NCBI RefSeq assembly: GCF_017591425.1
Contig: NW_024466413.1
Location: 1,116,001 to 1,180,000 of the forward strand
Length of the DNA: 64,000 nucleotides
Direction: 5' to 3'
From: Ochotona curzoniae
Lineage: Eukaryota; Chordata; Mammalia; Lagomorpha; Ochotonidae
This document shows, in pieces, positions 47,601 to 50,720 of this stretch; position 1 is the first letter of the stretch, and every line of letters starts with the position of its first letter. The translations under genes and the position numbers were made by a program. Below the pieces are notes generated by a model. It was given only the letters and a program-made list of their open reading frames with translations. It was not told the DNA's origin and searched no databases.

Positions 47601-47932
47601 GAACACCGTGACCCCTCAGGGTAGGGCTCCCAGACCAGGGGCCTCCTGGCTCTGCAAGTGTTCCCAGTCCTGAGTTCACAACAAGTGGGACAGAGCTCCC
47701 AGAAGAACTTGACCTACCTTCTGTTTCTCTTGCTCATTGGCCAGGTCAACCAGGCCAACCCGGTTATGCCAAAGACGGACTACCTGGTACACCTGGCCCT
47801 CAAGGAGAGACAGGACCAGCTGGGCATCCTGGGCCTCCAGGACCTCCGGGCCCCCCTGGCCACTGTGACCCCTCCCAGTGTGCCTACTTTGCCAGCCTCG
47901 CTGCCCGGCCCAGTAATGTGAAGGGGCCCTAG
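1715..47932 (+). CDS. COL22A1: COL22A1, C-terminal 459 residues in 18 exons (5' part outside window)
   Basis: Type XXII collagen alpha-1 chain, a homotrimeric FACIT collagen secreted to the extracellular matrix at tissue junctions such as the myotendinous junction (family knowledge). Joining the 18 exons gives one open frame of 1,380 nt ending in TAG. Residues 1-288 are 96 perfect Gly-X-Y triplets. Residues 289-329 are a non-collagenous, helix-prone hinge (Leu-rich [21 protein letters not shown]). Residues 330-435 are a COL1 domain with a G-x-G and a G-x4-G imperfection. The chain ends with CDPSQC and a short tail, [13 protein letters not shown]. The G-x-C-x4-C signature right after the last triplets is the FACIT hallmark. 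The hinge containing YLLAQMPP and the VKGP end are what I recognise as COL22A1 rather than COL9, 12, 14, 19 or 21. The vWA and TSPN domains and most triple helix must lie upstream of the window. Splice sites and phases are coherent throughout. Confidence 0.93.
1769..3215 (+). other. COL22A1: intron w1-w2
   Basis: 1,447 bp with GT-AG ends. I see no exon, clear mobile element or array in it. A region near 2340-2500 looks repeat-like but I cannot name it. Confidence 0.75.
3216..3269 (+). CDS. COL22A1: COL22A1 exon w2 (54 bp, Gly-X-Y)
   Basis: [18 protein letters not shown] (residues 19-36). Acceptor cctag, donor gtaagt, phase 0 at both ends. Confidence 0.94.
4465..4775 (-). mobile_element. CSINE-type lagomorph SINE relic
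   Basis: Reading left to right, it shows the order typical of an inverted CSINE: a purine-rich (gag)n block, 'tctgctggt', 'caatggccag', 'ggaactcca', 'gctttcctaggca' and 'tgatgtgggatgc'. It is strongly diverged. Confidence 0.75.
4911..5235 (+). mobile_element. CSINE (tRNA-derived SINE), nearly full length
   Basis: It begins 'gacctggcacggtggcctag' (tRNA-like head), then 'cccatatggatgcc', 'cactt..atccagctccctgc', 'gtggcctgggaaagcag' and 'gaccctgcacctgcatggga', and ends in the AT-rich 'aataaaaataaataaaatc' tail. The low divergence suggests a fairly young insertion. Confidence 0.93.
7473..7526 (+). CDS. COL22A1: COL22A1 exon w3 (54 bp, Gly-X-Y)
   Basis: [18 protein letters not shown] (residues 37-54). 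Acceptor cttttt-ag, donor gtatgt, phase 0. Confidence 0.94.
8290..10625 (-). mobile_element. LINE-1, 3' part including 3' UTR and end of ORF2 (inverted)
   Basis: From about 8,780 onward the top strand reads as the reverse complement of a mammalian L1 ORF2 end: 'caatcatcagctgatagacattt', 'cttccacagtagtta..ctagttt', 'ttctaactggtgtaatg', 'tttgctgtgcagaa' and 'atgcttctgggg'. The part at 8290-8750 ('catgcacttcatatat', 'cccaccccaccc', 'taaccctgtgctaaataaag') resembles the lagomorph L1 3' UTR in reverse. Frames are broken by stops. A SINE interrupts it at 10072-10412. Confidence 0.85.
10072..10412 (-). mobile_element. CSINE nested in inverted LINE-1
   Basis: Inverted order: A/T tail, 'gaaaggcagatttacagaga', 'tctgctggttcac', 'gccacaatggccagagctgagcc', 'tttcccacatgagt', 'cccatatgggatcctgg', 'gccattgtgccaggccc'. 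L1-derived sequence lies on both sides, so this insertion is younger than the L1. Confidence 0.9.
10640..11400 (+). mobile_element. LINE-1 ORF2 (reverse transcriptase) fragment, sense, decayed
   Basis: Translated short stretches match the L1 reverse transcriptase: an AEKAFDK-like segment (TEKAFDKVQ near 11050-11080), a 'KALYDKPTA' segment near 11145-11180, and 'gcagatgacatgg' near 11357 corresponding to FADDM. Several stops and frameshifts make it non-functional. A G-rich 3'-end-like piece (about 10930-10995) sits inside it, so more than one insertion may be present. Confidence 0.75.
12090..12400 (-). mobile_element. old CSINE-type SINE relic
   Basis: Weak inverted match: 'tttgaatttcagagagagacc' head, 'cacctgcccattgcactggcagaggctg' middle and 'cagcactcactacac' end. 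Divergence is high. Confidence 0.55.
12840..14155 (-). mobile_element. old LINE-1 3' segment (inverted)
   Basis: The top strand carries L1 ORF2-end/3' UTR reverse-complement landmarks: 'tttatccattcatccagtgg', 'accatgctgcagtaaacatgg', 'ataaccaaaagtgtgactgctgaatcatatgg', 'gataaccatcctaacttgagtggg', 'gagaaatgtctatttagatc', 'ttgtatagaagcttcttgg'. It is more diverged than the 8.3-10.6 kb copy. Confidence 0.8.
14160..14305 (+). mobile_element. LINE-1 ORF2 fragment (sense)
   Basis: Landmarks 'ccaaatggaatcacaagaga' and 'aatagccgacgtaatcctgagaagg' match the late ORF2 segment of L1 in forward orientation, abutting the inverted L1 to its left. Confidence 0.65.
14305..14575 (+). mobile_element. CSINE-type SINE relic
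   Basis: Forward order 'gttggacgtgtggcacagag', 'cccatttcccacac', 'tctgctgatg', 'gaattaaccagtagattgga', 'gctctctctcaaatcag'. Diverged copy. Confidence 0.6.
14843..15238 (-). mobile_element. composite: T-rich L1 3'-end-like segment plus CSINE relic
   Basis: 14843-14984 is T-rich, then 'cccttccccctccccaaatttcc', resembling an inverted L1 3' end (low confidence). 14985-15238 follows inverted CSINE order: 'gaaaggtagaattacagaga', 'ctgctgcttaattcc', 'atctgggtctcacatgtgg', 'gcttaacctatcac', 'cagtgctggcc'. Confidence 0.55.
15813..16125 (-). mobile_element. CSINE with recognisable target-site duplication
   Basis: Near full-length inverted CSINE from 'aagatttatttatttttatt' to 'gccacactgctggacccc'. Flanks 'atctgcctcttctt' on the left (about 15785) and 'atcagcctcttctt' on the right (16126) look like a 14-bp target-site duplication with one change, supporting a discrete insertion. 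Confidence 0.92.
16382..16435 (+). CDS. COL22A1: COL22A1 exon w4 (54 bp, Gly-X-Y)
   Basis: [18 protein letters not shown] (residues 55-72), with three consecutive GPP triplets giving high local helix stability. Acceptor ctcttgcag, donor gtaagt, phase 0. Confidence 0.94.
16436..18749 (+). other. COL22A1: intron w4-w5
   Basis: 2.3 kb with GT-AG ends. One SINE relic near 17,500-17,650; otherwise nothing recognised, including the AT-rich part at 16560-16820. Confidence 0.75.
17500..17650 (-). mobile_element. CSINE-type fragment
   Basis: 'gggattggaaatagagtctg', 'gagctcaggcattccaatat' and 'gggatgaaggtgtccc' correspond to the inverted 5' half of an older CSINE ('ggactcaaacccaggcactc..atatgggatgc..gtccc'). 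Confidence 0.6.
18750..18803 (+). CDS. COL22A1: COL22A1 exon w5 (54 bp, Gly-X-Y)
   Basis: [18 protein letters not shown] (residues 73-90), highly charged. Acceptor cttttgcag, donor gtaggg (the weakest GT donor of this set), phase 0. Confidence 0.94.
18900..19060 (+). mobile_element. MIR-like relic
   Basis: The order 'cccagcaactctgcagggtg', 'cccagttttagggcagaaag' and 'ggcgagcccaaaaccagggc' follows the MIR core ('acaaccctatgaggtag..cccattttacagatgagg..cagagccgggat'). Old and diverged. Confidence 0.5.
19531..19611. repeat. 9-bp minisatellite encoding Gly-X-Y in two frames
   Basis: Eight full copies of gagggcgag/gagggccag and a ninth decayed copy (gagggtggt). On the + strand one frame reads Gly-Glu-Glu/Gly-Gln-Glu triplets; on the minus strand a frame reads Pro-Pro-Gly/Pro-Pro-Arg. 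A pyrimidine tract and cctcctag end at 19518, just upstream and in the phase used by this gene's exons. Confidence 0.9.
20370..20520 (+). mobile_element. MIR-like relic
   Basis: 'gatttcatccttgcaaaact' followed by 'gtggaaactaaggcaaagag' and 'ccacacagctgggccatgaa' matches the MIR order (fraction of cells with 'cacaacaaccct', 'gaggaaactgaggcaca', 'cacacagctagtaag'). Confidence 0.55.
21001..21052. repeat. 17-bp tandem triplication
   Basis: The unit ggctgggagcacctgga is present about three times head to tail, the first copy with ctg added and the last with one change. Confidence 0.85.
22197..22250 (+). CDS. COL22A1: COL22A1 exon w6 (54 bp, Gly-X-Y)
   Basis: [18 protein letters not shown] (residues 91-108). 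Acceptor attcacag, donor gtaagt, phase 0. Confidence 0.94.
22251..24520 (+). other. COL22A1: intron w6-w7
   Basis: 2.3 kb with GT-AG ends. AT-rich unassigned sequence 22560-23210, then a SINE relic 23220-23515. A 255-codon open frame (23304-24071) crosses the SINE and I regard it as chance. Confidence 0.75.
23220..23515 (-). mobile_element. CSINE2-type SINE relic
   Basis: Inverted order 'gagagagaaagggagg', 'cccccaaatgcccattctagctggg', 'ggaaaccaggagctccatctg', 'tgtgtgggtggctgag', 'gcaggcaggtggagtcagaa', 'caccctgctatggaatgccag'. This older lagomorph tRNA-SINE layout is intact though diverged. Confidence 0.75.
24521..24565 (+). CDS. COL22A1: COL22A1 exon w7 (45 bp, Gly-X-Y)
   Basis: [15 protein letters not shown] (residues 109-123), five triplets; 45 bp is the 54-bp unit minus one triplet. 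Acceptor cccctctag, donor gtaagt, phase 0. Confidence 0.94.
24566..25138 (+). other. COL22A1: intron w7-w8
   Basis: 573 bp with GT-AG ends; nothing else recognised. Confidence 0.85.
25139..25192 (+). CDS. COL22A1: COL22A1 exon w8 (54 bp, Gly-X-Y)
   Basis: [18 protein letters not shown] (residues 124-141). Acceptor tgtttgcag, donor gtaagt, phase 0. Confidence 0.94.
25193..26661 (+). other. COL22A1: intron w8-w9
   Basis: 1,469 bp with GT-AG ends; no feature I can name with confidence. Confidence 0.8.
26662..26715 (+). CDS. COL22A1: COL22A1 exon w9 (54 bp, Gly-X-Y)
   Basis: [18 protein letters not shown] (residues 142-159). Acceptor ctgttccag, donor gtgagt, phase 0. Confidence 0.94.
26945..27555 (-). 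mobile_element. MLT1-like (ERVL-MaLR) LTR relic, split by a SINE
   Basis: Inverted MLT1 landmarks: 'gggctgctgtgacag', 'ggcctaaaccacagaaat', 'ggcctgcagaagcagcacccc', 'ttattataaggaccccagt', 'cttaactaattgtgtctatgaagacctcatttccaaa'. They resume after the SINE as 'ggtcccattctgagttactg' and 'gagggacacggttcaagcc'. No coding capacity. Confidence 0.75.
27253..27480 (-). mobile_element. CSINE-type SINE nested in the MLT1-like LTR
   Basis: 'aagattcatttatttatttgaaa', 'gaaaggcaagagattttccat', 'cactagtttgttccccaaatggcc', 'gtgggtggcagggactcaag' and 'ccactgctttcccatgtaca' in inverted order. LTR sequence continues on both sides, and the SINE's tRNA-like head is missing. Confidence 0.75.
28815..29130 (+). mobile_element. 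LINE (probably lagomorph L1) 3' end, copy 1
   Basis: 'ttggggcttttaactgaccgg', 'cttcagaccatagaaggtctc', 'ggtggaggaatccaccatgg', a G-rich tract (gggaggggtgtgggaggggtgggg), 'gaatccccagcgcctatggagctgtac', then an (aat)n/poly(A) tail. It shares this order with the copy at 31285. I assign it to L1 by the G-rich 3' UTR and poly(A) tail. Confidence 0.7.
29135..29410 (+). mobile_element. tRNA-SINE relic (CSINE family) adjoining the LINE 3' end
   Basis: 'ggggtggcatttgcctagaa', 'gttaaggcacccac', 'cttctatacc', 'tcttgctgatg..cctgggatggc', 'ccaccagtgggagagccctggg', with an AT-rich end 'taataaataaaaag'. It follows immediately after the poly(A) of the LINE piece. Confidence 0.65.
30120..30250 (-). mobile_element. 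MIR-like relic
   Basis: 'cctgggcaggtcccgcttatgct' and 'ctgcctcagcttcctcttctgtaa' match the inverted MIR motif ('gcctcagtttcctcatctgtaaa'). Confidence 0.6.
30267..30582 (-). mobile_element. CSINE carrying a (CA)n expansion
   Basis: Inverted CSINE ('gaaagacttatttacagagag', 'ccatctgctgtttcactccccag', 'gaagctgagccaatctgaagc', 'cacttgggtgcaggggccca', 'gccctacaggcaaaag..ctgcactggcct'), with a (CA)n tract at 30307-30339 expanded inside the purine-rich block. Confidence 0.88.
31285..31600 (+). mobile_element. LINE (probably lagomorph L1) 3' end, copy 2
   Basis: Same order as copy 1: 'tcggggcttttaattgactgg', 'cttcagaccagagatggtctc', 'ggtggagaaatccaccatgg', G-rich tract, 'gaatcccagtacccataatactgtgtcacataatgcaa' and an A-rich tail. 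Confidence 0.7.
32130..32205 (-). mobile_element. MIR-like fragment
   Basis: 'tctctgcacaagccacgttgc', 'tccaggtctcagcaatttcatctgttacatgggga' follow the inverted MIR order. Short. Confidence 0.5.
32629..32682 (+). CDS. COL22A1: COL22A1 exon w10 (54 bp, Gly-X-Y)
   Basis: [18 protein letters not shown] (residues 160-177). Acceptor ttccaccag, donor gtaagt, phase 0. Confidence 0.94.
32683..34772 (+). other. COL22A1: intron w10-w11
   Basis: 2.1 kb with GT-AG ends. Its centre (about 33425-34500) looks like an inverted poly(A)-tailed retroelement I cannot assign. The rest is unremarkable. Confidence 0.75.
33425..34500 (-). mobile_element. unassigned retroelement-like block with degenerate ~115-125 bp tandem units
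   Basis: Read on the minus strand, it ends at 33425-33470 with an A-rich segment containing AATAAA ('caaataaacttattataag'), as a reverse-transcribed insert would. Its far end has related segments at about 34151, 34262 and 34390 ('cacactggtggttgcagtca', 'acaccagtgggaactgaagc', 'gcatcaatgggtgctgcagc'), spaced about 112 and 127 bp. The minus strand has a 121-codon open frame (33454-33819) of no family I know. A lagomorph L1 5' UTR/ORF fragment or another composite element is possible. Confidence 0.45.
34773..34844 (+). CDS. COL22A1: COL22A1 exon w11 (72 bp, Gly-X-Y)
   Basis: Eight triplets (residues 178-201), beginning [13 protein letters not shown] and ending GPRGPP. Acceptor cttcttag, donor gtaagc, phase 0. 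Confidence 0.94.
34845..36182 (+). other. COL22A1: intron w11-w12
   Basis: 1,338 bp with GT-AG ends. It contains a MIR-like stretch (35015-35110, 'ctgtgccttagctgcctcttcattcagatagga', inverted) and a SINE relic at 35672-35860. A TG/GGT-rich patch lies at 35180-35205. Confidence 0.7.
35672..35860 (+). mobile_element. old CSINE-type relic
   Basis: 'gggcaggtgtttggctcagc', 'gtcccatatcacagtctctggg', 'tttgattcccagctgcagctc' and 'aaggcagcagatgatagttcagg' follow the forward order of a tRNA-SINE ('cagcggttaag..cccatatgg..gttcaagtcccggctgctcc'). Confidence 0.55.
36183..36218 (+). CDS. COL22A1: COL22A1 exon w12 (36 bp, Gly-X-Y) with GC donor
   Basis: [12 protein letters not shown] (residues 202-213), four triplets and the shortest exon here. 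The acceptor is gtttacag. The exon end AAGGAG is followed by gcaagt, so the downstream intron starts with GC instead of GT; the rest of the donor fits the consensus, as GC donors usually do. A Gly occupies a Y position (GEG), which is tolerated. Phase 0. Ending the exon elsewhere would break the triplet phase with w13. Confidence 0.9.
36219..37579 (+). other. COL22A1: intron w12-w13 (GC-AG)
   Basis: 1,361 bp starting gcaagt and ending attgcag. No repeat or RNA gene recognised inside. Confidence 0.85.
37580..37624 (+). CDS. COL22A1: COL22A1 exon w13 (45 bp, Gly-X-Y)
   Basis: [15 protein letters not shown] (residues 214-228). Acceptor cattgcag, donor gtatgt, phase 0. Confidence 0.94.
37625..39708 (+). 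other. COL22A1: intron w13-w14
   Basis: 2.1 kb with GT-AG ends; I see no exon, mobile element or array. Confidence 0.75.
39709..39888 (+). CDS. COL22A1: COL22A1 exon w14 (180 bp, 20 Gly-X-Y triplets)
   Basis: Residues 229-288, starting [16 protein letters not shown] and ending GQPGFPGLR. It is the longest purely collagenous exon here, equal to several ancestral units without introns, and it closes the triple-helical domain before the hinge. Lys in Y positions (GIK, GDK, GEK, GHK) are candidates for hydroxylation. Acceptor tcctctag, donor gtaagg, phase 0. Confidence 0.95.
39889..41415 (+). other. COL22A1: intron w14-w15
   Basis: 1,527 bp with GT-AG ends; nothing else recognised. Confidence 0.8.
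41416..41482 (+). CDS. COL22A1: COL22A1 exon w15 (67 bp, non-collagenous hinge)
   Basis: Encodes [20 protein letters not shown] then LE and the first base of a Thr codon (residues 289-311). No triplets; hydrophobic residues at i/i+3/i+4 spacing (L, L, L-I, L, L) suggest an amphipathic helix that helps align three chains, as the FACIT NC2 segment does. Acceptor ttcctag, donor gtgagt. This is the first exon ending in a split codon (phase 1). Confidence 0.93.
41616..41674. repeat. (TG)n(CA)n dinucleotide repeat
   Basis: About 10 bases of tg followed directly by about 47 bases of ac, making a palindromic centre (gtgtgtacacac). Strict purine-pyrimidine alternation continues through the junction. 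Confidence 0.95.
42640..42740 (+). mobile_element. MIR-like relic
   Basis: 'gataagaaactcaaggcccagagacaaagctgttttcccagtcc' fits the MIR core ('gaggaaactgaggcacagagaggttaagtaacttgccc'). Confidence 0.5.
43195..43315 (+). mobile_element. MIR-like relic
   Basis: 'ccatcttcacaccgacccagc', 'ttattatttccctttttacacagaagg' and 'gtggcttgctccaagg' follow MIR order. Confidence 0.55.
43548..43730 (+). CDS. COL22A1: COL22A1 exon w16 (183 bp, end of hinge and start of COL1)
   Basis: Begins with CC completing the Thr codon (phase 1 to 1), then [18 protein letters not shown], which finishes the hinge. COL1 then starts at residue 330 with [13 protein letters not shown] and continues for 14 triplets to GPK and the first base of a Gly codon. 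Acceptor ctctgcag, donor gtgagt. The YLLAQMPP segment is one of the main reasons for the COL22A1 call. Confidence 0.94.
43731..45494 (+). other. COL22A1: intron w16-w17
   Basis: 1.76 kb with GT-AG ends. 44378-44478 is one arm of an inverted pair whose partner is in the 3' UTR. 44510-45010 is AT-rich with a short (taa)n run, otherwise unassigned. Confidence 0.75.
44378..44478 (-). repeat. arm 1 of a 101-bp inverted repeat (partner 48466-48566)
   Basis: Its reverse complement aligns end to end with 48466-48566 with about nine in ten positions identical by eye, including 'gatgt.aagaatgttctggcctcc', 'ctggcttgcagggagcaga' and 'agctcaccccatggcagggg'. Similarity stops abruptly on both sides. Confidence 0.88.
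45495..45572 (+). CDS. COL22A1: COL22A1 exon w17 (78 bp, COL1 with G-x-G imperfection)
   Basis: Completes the split Gly codon, then [20 protein letters not shown] and PPGIP and the first base of the next Gly (residues 372-398). GTPGVGLRG lacks one residue of a triplet, the first of two COL1 imperfections expected in FACITs. Acceptor ttcccag, donor gtatga (weak). Confidence 0.94.
45573..47744 (+). other. COL22A1: intron w17-w18
   Basis: 2.17 kb with GT-AG ends. It begins with a 70-bp tandem duplication. 46,380-47,180 is AT-rich, free of recognisable repeats and could hold conserved non-coding sequence. No exon seen. Confidence 0.75.
45596..45723. repeat. tandem duplication, ~70-bp period
   Basis: 'cgggagtggacagggaagctg..ggaggcttctctgacaagg' (from 45602) recurs as 'cgggagtggacagggagaaca..ggaggcttccctgacaagg' (from 45672), 70 bases later, 24 bases after the exon w17 donor. 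Confidence 0.85.
47745..47932 (+). CDS. COL22A1: COL22A1 last exon w18 (188 bp coding, stop TAG)
   Basis: Residues 398-459. It starts inside a Gly codon, with [15 protein letters not shown] containing the G-x4-G imperfection. The triplets run to [10 protein letters not shown], then HCDPSQC, whose two cysteines four residues apart form the inter-chain disulfide region of FACIT COL1/NC1 junctions. It ends [16 protein letters not shown] and TAG at 47930-47932. Acceptor ttggccag. The very short NC1 tail fits type XXII and XXI rather than XII/XIV. Confidence 0.96.
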
Positions 47933-48102
47933 AAGATTCCAGAAAGCCAGAGATGGTGGCAGATTCTGAAACTTGAATTCAGGGCCTGATGAGAAGCCAA
48001 AGGCCTTAAAACATTTCAGCAGTGTGTTGTCTTTTTTTTTTTTCCTTCCTTCATCATTTATTTTTGTTTTATTTTCTTGAGAGACTGAAAGACTTCAAAA
48101 CT

Positions 48103-48108
48103 ATTAAA
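48103..48108 (+). promoter_or_regulatory. COL22A1: candidate proximal poly(A) signal ATTAAA
   Basis: ATTAAA about 170 bases after the stop; no strong GU-rich element follows, so it is the weakest candidate. Confidence 0.35.
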
Positions 48109-48465
48109 ACCAACAGATGCTGCCGGTCAGGTTAACATTAATATTATTAATTATTGGTATTTGGCATGCTCATGCTTTGTGAGTTTTCTCTGAGTGGGGA
48201 AGACTTGATCTGTGCAGAAGGAGATTGGCTCTCAGCGCTTCTGATGGCCCACAGCTGAGGAATATGATGCCCACTGCAAGGACACTCTTGGTGCTATGAA
48301 GCCCTGGCCAGGTGCTTGCCACATTTACCTCTGTCTCCAAAAGGAAGCTTTAAGCGGCAGAGCCAGTGAGCTGCTGCTCTCAGTTGTATTCCACGGTCAC
48401 CCAGGGAGAAATAATCCGAGACTCATCGTGTCCGGGGGAGAGGAATGAAGCACAAAGAGAAGAAA

Positions 48466-48566
48466 CTTGGGGATGTAAAGAATGTTCTGGCCTCCTGGCG
48501 GGACTGGCTTGCAGGGAGCAGACATGCCCCTAGCCCGAGCTCACCCCATGGCAGGGGCCATCTGTT
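48466..48566 (+). repeat. arm 2 of a 101-bp inverted repeat, inside the 3' UTR
   Basis: Inverted partner of 44378-44478, about 4 kb downstream. Both arms would be in the same pre-mRNA; only this arm remains in the spliced mRNA. Confidence 0.88.
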
Positions 48567-48730
48567 CGTGTTCCAAGCTCAGAGATGGGAAGTGACACAT
48601 CCTGATCCCACACCATGTCCAGAGACAGGAAACCAGTATTGGAAACAGCAAATGGAGCGTCACTGGGCTTTTGTGCTGGTACTGGAGGCATCCACGTTCC
48701 TCCTGTTGATTTGAATCATGCTGATTGCAA

Positions 48731-48736
48731 AATAAA
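48731..48736 (+). promoter_or_regulatory. COL22A1: candidate poly(A) signal AATAAA
   Basis: Canonical hexamer followed within 15-40 bases by T- and TG-rich sequence ('ttgtattttcctaatggtgtgc'), a good downstream element. Confidence 0.55.
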
Positions 48737-48873
48737 GGGGACTTGTATTTTCCTAATGGTGTGCAGATGGCCAGGACACAGAGCAGATCTGTGAAATGTG
48801 TCTCTCCAGGGTCCTTGTCTCTGAAACTGGCTGCATTGAATGTGTGTGACATGCTCTCCTCGAACAGGTGCTC

Positions 48874-48879
48874 AATAAA
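48874..48879 (+). promoter_or_regulatory. COL22A1: candidate distal poly(A) signal AATAAA
   Basis: 'ctcaataaacccaag' with a T/GT-rich stretch ('ttccgttcttgtctctg') about 30 bases downstream; the typical last-exon layout. Confidence 0.6.
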
Positions 48880-48900
48880 CCCAAGTCTCTACCCCAGTTC

Positions 48901-50134
48901 CTTTGACGATTCCGTTCTTGTCTCTGTACCTACAGTGACCCATGTGAGCATAGCCCACGGGCTCAGGCTGCAGGCCACACAAGCGTGAATGGGAACACAT
49001 GTGCATGCCTGCTCCTGCCTTCCTCAGCTCTTACCACACCCTTCACTGAAGCACTGCTGTTCTGCATTGGGGTGAAAGCCCTGAGGCACCCACATCTCTG
49101 ACGGGTCATCTTGGGAGGGCAGTGCTCTGTGAAACCTTGCAAGCATTACCAAGAGTGGTGGTTGTCAGAGGTCAGAGCGAATGGATGGGCAGAGCACAGA
49201 GGGGGTTTACAGAGAAATGACGTTGGTCGTATGATGTCCCAGACCTACAGGGTATGAACAGCAGAGTCAGCTCTACGCATTGATGCTGGTGATGACACCG
49301 TGTCAGTGGAGGCTCCTTGGTTGTGCCAAACGTGCCATTCCAGTGTGGAGCGTTGACCTAAATGTCTAGTAAGCACACAGCATCTCAAAAATGCAATGGA
49401 ATAGTAAGCGCTAGAGGGCGCTGTGCTGAGTGTAAATAGCATGGTCATAAGTCTCATGCTTCTGAAGACATGCACGTGTGTTCGGAGTCACAGTGAAACT
49501 CTTGCTGTGAGTCTCCGTAGGAAAATGTAAGGCACTAAATTCAGTGATATTCAAGCTTAAAAGGGCAACTTAAAAACACATGCGTGTCTTGCACAGCTGT
49601 AAGAACTGACTGGGATAACCAGATGTGAAGGAAGCTATTTTTCTCTGCAATGGTAGACCTTGCTACCCCCACTCCCAGGAACCACCCACCCCAGAATAAG
49701 CACCAACTGACTGACTGAGAGGGCCAGGTCTCTCGTTTTAATATTAAATCATTGCACTAACATGAGGAGGGATGTGTAGTATAAGACATTCCAGAATGTT
49801 TTTACTGCTGGCTCCTCAATCAGGAGCATTTAGTGTGGGGCAATACAAAGGATGTGGTTAACAAACATGTGCCACATTAGTCTACAATGGCCTCACTGCT
49901 CCATTGGGTAGACAGATGGGCGGATGGATGGATGAAGGCCTCACTGCTCCATTGGAGAGACAGACAGATGAATGGATGGCCGACAGTCAGTCAAGTGGGA
50001 GACAGATGCAACTGGGGCTGTTTTCTGAGGCCCTGGCAGATCACCTGCCCTGTAGACCCACTGTTTGGCAGATGAGCTCACTGTATCCAACTTTGTACCT
50101 GCTGCACTGCCACTCATGATCCCAGAGTCTTTTC
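48901..50134. other. intergenic, no gene seen
   Basis: Contains possible L1 3' relic sequence (49130-49450, 'gagtggtggttgtcagaggtc') and a short 48-bp-period duplication at 49886-49980 ('ggcctcactgctccattgg' twice with (gatg)n-like tails). Nothing else identified. Confidence 0.6.
49886..49980. repeat. 48-bp period tandem duplication with GATG-rich tail
   Basis: 'ggcctcactgctccattgg' at 49889 and again at 49937, each followed by 'agacagatg..gatggatgg'-like sequence. Confidence 0.8.
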
Positions 50135-50720
50135 AGTTTGACATCTTTTACTCAGTAGCATGTATTTAAGGTTCCCCCAACATCTTCTCATGGCTTTAAT
50201 AGCCATTTTTAGCACTCTGTAATATTCCACTGCCTGCATGTACCACAGCTGACTTGATTACCTACTGAAAGACATCATGGTTGTTCCCACTTCTAACAAT
50301 TGCACTTAAAAGTTGCTGAAATATCCATGTCAAGGCAAGGTTTTTTTTTTTTTTTTGGTATAAATAATTTTTCAACTCTGGGTAATAAAGGAACACAATG
50401 GCCAGATCATGTGATAAGAGAATCTTTAGTTTTGTCAGAAAGAACCAAATTGTCTTTCAGGATATCTCTACCACCGTGGATTTTCAGGAACGTTAGTAAG
50501 AACTCGGTTGCTGCAGAGCGTCCCTCACACGGTGTGTGCTCAGCGGCCTTTGGAACGGTCATGGTGCATTGTTTTAATCAGCAGTTCCCTGAGGACACAG
50601 GATATCAAGCAATTTTTCTTGTCCTTACTCTATCATCTGTATGATGTGTCTGAACGGATGTTTCACCCATTTGTAAAATTGCATTATCTGGCTTTTTAAA
50701 TTATTATTGGTCTTGAGTTT
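50135..50720 (-). mobile_element. old LINE-1 3' relic (inverted)
   Basis: Reverse-complement L1 landmarks: 'ttactcagtagcatgtatttaaggttc', 'atggctttaatagccattttt', 'gtaatattccactgcctgcatgtaccac', 'catggttgttcccacttctaac', 'gtttcacccatttgtaaaattg'. A T-run of about 18 lies at 50341. Confidence 0.7.

Larger units (their letters stand above)
47933..48900 (+). other. COL22A1: COL22A1 3' UTR (approximate end)
   Basis: Non-coding sequence after the TAG. It includes a T-rich run (48032-48043), an AT-rich patch, the inverted-repeat arm at 48466-48566 and three poly(A) signals. The distal end is inferred from the AATAAA at 48874; the exact cleavage site cannot be read from sequence. Confidence 0.65.

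Noticed and set aside
1715..47932. Alternative identity as COL21A1, COL14A1, COL12A1 or COL9
   Set aside because: The hinge sequence and the short VKGP terminus fit COL22A1; XII and XIV have longer NC1 tails and IX has a different COL/NC layout.
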